This document shows, piece by piece, positions 62,149 through 64,000 of a stretch of 64,000 nucleotides of DNA. Below the pieces are notes generated by a model. The model had not been told where the DNA came from and did not search any database. It saw only the letters and a program-made list of their open reading frames with translations. Source of the stretch: Symbiodinium natans (taxonomy: Eukaryota > Sar > Dinophyceae > Suessiales > Symbiodiniaceae). Each line of letters begins with the position of its first letter. Within the stretch, counting starts at the first letter, position 1. Location: the NCBI GenBank assembly GCA_905221605.1, contig CAJNDS010002812.1:205001-269000 (forward strand), read 5' to 3'. Both the position numbers and the translations under genes were made by a program.

Positions 62149-63182
62149 CCAAGCTTGGTACCACTCCAAGGTCTGCAGCAATGATTGTGGTGTAGTGACA
62201 CATGGTTGTCGTCCTTGATGACTTGCAAGTGCTTGCCCAAACCCTAAGCCCGTTCGCTCCTAGCTCGAAACGAGGATTTCTTGTATGGGGGTTTCAGGCT
62301 TTAGGGTTCAGGGTTGAGGTACATCAACCCGGCTAGGGTTTAGGGCTTAGGGTTTTGGGTTTAAGCTTTAATAGGCCTGCAAACGCTGAAGGCGACGAGA
62401 ACCCAACCATCTGGAAGTTGCTGAACTCAGGAATTCAACCACCAGCGCCACCACCACTTCGAGTGCGGCGACTCCGCTGCACTTCGTGTCAGGCTTGTCA
62501 CCACCAGTGCTGTCGCACGGACAAGTACTTCTACCTCAACCCTAAGCTTGAGCCTCATAGCCTCCCTCCTCGGCTATGTCGTTTGTCTGAGGGGTCCTAA
62601 AACCGGATACTCTAAACTCTGATCTGTCAAGCCCCAGGAACCCTAGCTCCAAAGCCGAAGCCAGAATAAAACAGAGGCCTAAACCCCGCAACACAAAGAA
62701 ATGCTTGTGGAGGCTACAACAACAGCATTCTTACTTGTTCGTGCGCATGCAAAAAACAAGCCAACGTAATCACTTGCGCTCATTGTTCATACCTTCCACT
62801 ACAACCTTTGTCGTATGTACTCCCCCCGACCCCCCTGCCCCCCAAAGGAATGTAGGTACTTCTTGACACTAGGGTCCCTGTTTGCGTCATATATACAGAT
62901 ATACATATATACATATGTAATATCAGCACCCTTATATGTCAGGTGACTCTCATCCGAATGTGCTCTTAAGCCAAGCACACCGATTACCCTAAGCCCTCAA
63001 ACGCGACCGCATAAACCTGAAATCCTGCGTTGCACCACGCCCTAAAATCCTCCGAGCTCAAGTTGTTACACCGGTTACACCTGTTTCCCACCCTAAACCC
63101 TAAACCCTAAACCCTAAGCCCTAAACCCTAAACCCTAAACCACAAACCCTAAACCCTAAACCCTAAACCCTACGTTTCTGAG
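62149..63182. other. No firm gene; one possible exon
   Basis: An open + strand piece at 62380-62520 reads KLLNSGIQPPAPPPLRVRRL in one frame and AATPLHFVSGLSPP in another (an ankyrin-like echo). Neither is convincing. CCCTAAA at 63093-63172. Confidence 0.4.
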
Positions 63183-63240
63183 GTGAGGCTGTCCGAAAAT
63201 CGGACGGTGACCACCTCGCTCTCGACTGGCCCTCAGAGAG
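63183..63240 (+). CDS. Exon candidate, VRLSENRTVTTSLSTGPQ
   Basis: Acceptor CGTTTCTGAG after CCCTAAA, donor GTTTAGGG opening a TTTAGGG array. Frame VRLSENRTVTTSLSTGPQR. Fits the bracketed-exon pattern exactly. Confidence 0.6.
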
Positions 63241-63338
63241 GTTTAGGGTTTAGGGTTTAGGGTTTAGGGTTTAGGCTTTAGGCTTTAGGCTTTAGGGTTT
63301 AGGCTAGCTTGTAGGGGACTCCAAAACCCTAAACCCTT

Positions 63339-63441
63339 CCTACGATTTGCCTAAGGACCTCCCCCAAACAACACAATCCCCCACATTACCCTGAAAAGGC
63401 CAGAATATTTTTTCTGGATTGGTTCTTAAACAAGTAGTAGG
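63339..63441. mobile_element. GCTTAAGAACC-family element, decayed
   Basis: CCTACGATTTGCCTAAGGACC at the left mirrors GGTTCTTAAACAAGTAGTAGG at the right with several mismatches. Confidence 0.65.
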
Positions 63442-64000
63442 CCAGCAGGAACCTGGGTCGGCCCCAAGATCAGCCCTCCAAACAAGAAGACATGGCCAGC
63501 TCCATCATCTGTCGTCTCCTCTTCTGGGCCGTTCTCGAAATTAGGATCCTTTTTTTGGGATTCCCCTATATAGTACGGCACACTTAGGGTCAGGACTCCA
63601 AAAGGGACCCTAATTGAGAGAAACTACCCTTACAAAGGCCCGCACTATCGCAGGAACCCCAAAGCGGGACCCGAATGTTAGGAACTGACCGCATGAGGGC
63701 GAAGACTGTGGTCTGGGGGTTCAGCTCGCATTAGTTAAACATGTTTTCTTAGAGGAAACCCGTATAGACCCTTAACAAAAGGGAAATGGGTCTCTTTGAC
63801 CCCTGTTTAAGCTGCAAAGTTACTCTCCGGGCCCAAAACCATTAAAAGCCTAGAGCCCCCAAAGCCATAGCCCTTTGACCGCCCATGTCCTAAACCCTAA
63901 ACCCTAAACCCTAAACCCTAAACCCTAAACTCTAAACCCTAAACCCACCGTACATGACCGGCTCCCCACCGCCTACAATTCGTCTCCTGGGTTAGCTGAG
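63442..64000. other. Window end, no gene seen
   Basis: Unique DNA with palindromic AGGGACCC pieces (63548-63660) and a CCCTAAA array (63893-63945). Confidence 0.5.

Noticed and set aside
1-64000. Window lying at a chromosome end because of TTTAGGG arrays
   Set aside because: Arrays occur throughout in both orientations and are interrupted by unique sequence and exons; they are interstitial.
1-64000. Dinoflagellate spliced-leader relics or SL RNA gene
   Set aside because: I looked for the conserved leader motif and did not find a convincing copy by eye; a computed search would be needed to exclude it.

Overview
The window looks like nuclear DNA of a dinoflagellate, probably of the Symbiodiniaceae/Polarella kind. 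This is inferred from several features together: dozens of internal TTTAGGG/CCCTAAA (plant/alveolate-type telomeric) arrays, a head-to-tail array of near-identical genes, very short exons all on the + strand, introns that start with GT, GC or GA, and short intron-sized elements with terminal inverted repeats (introner-like). No rRNA, tRNA, CRISPR array, bacterial operon or viral gene was seen. A chromerid or another alga with the same telomere type cannot be excluded from sequence alone. Layout: (1) 0.3-5.2 kb holds three tandem copies (1683-bp period) of an intronless gene for a secreted protein of about 252 residues with many N-glycosylation sequons. (2) 5.6-18.2 kb holds a string of 17 short + strand exons, several TPR-like, ending in a 75-codon exon with a stop; the introns are packed with telomeric repeats. 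(3) 19.3-21.6 kb holds a few more exons of the same style. (4) 24.0-25.5 kb holds a clear ankyrin-repeat gene with three introns whose ends carry CTTGGGG/CCCCAAG-type inverted repeats and whose donors are GC, GA and GA. (5) 26.5-38 kb holds dispersed short exons, including one with a stop at 34.88 kb. (6) 39.4-41.9 kb holds a gene with a basic SH3-like LNG..GTI..F / RYSVLLDNG pattern. (7) 43.1-44.6 kb holds a small Cys-rich gene. (8) 46.7-54.6 kb holds an Ala-rich gene dominated by one 3.3-kb exon made of 4.3 copies of a 241-residue repeat, itself eleven units of about 22 residues. (9) 56-63.3 kb holds more short exons. Dispersed through everything are several families of 60-150 bp inverted-repeat elements; one family has clean 8-bp target duplications. 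The most unusual feature is the architecture. Many exons are preceded by C-strand arrays (CCCTAAA) and followed by G-strand arrays (TTTAGGG). Many introns therefore begin with GTTTAGGG repeats that supply the donor GT and end with the complementary CCCTAAA repeats, so the two ends of an intron could pair. At least three places also show a telomeric array sitting inside a pre-existing repeat element, one of them with a near base-precise junction. Exon calls rest on reading-frame quality, acceptor/donor motifs and flanking repeats; joins between exons are mostly inference. No RNA evidence was available.
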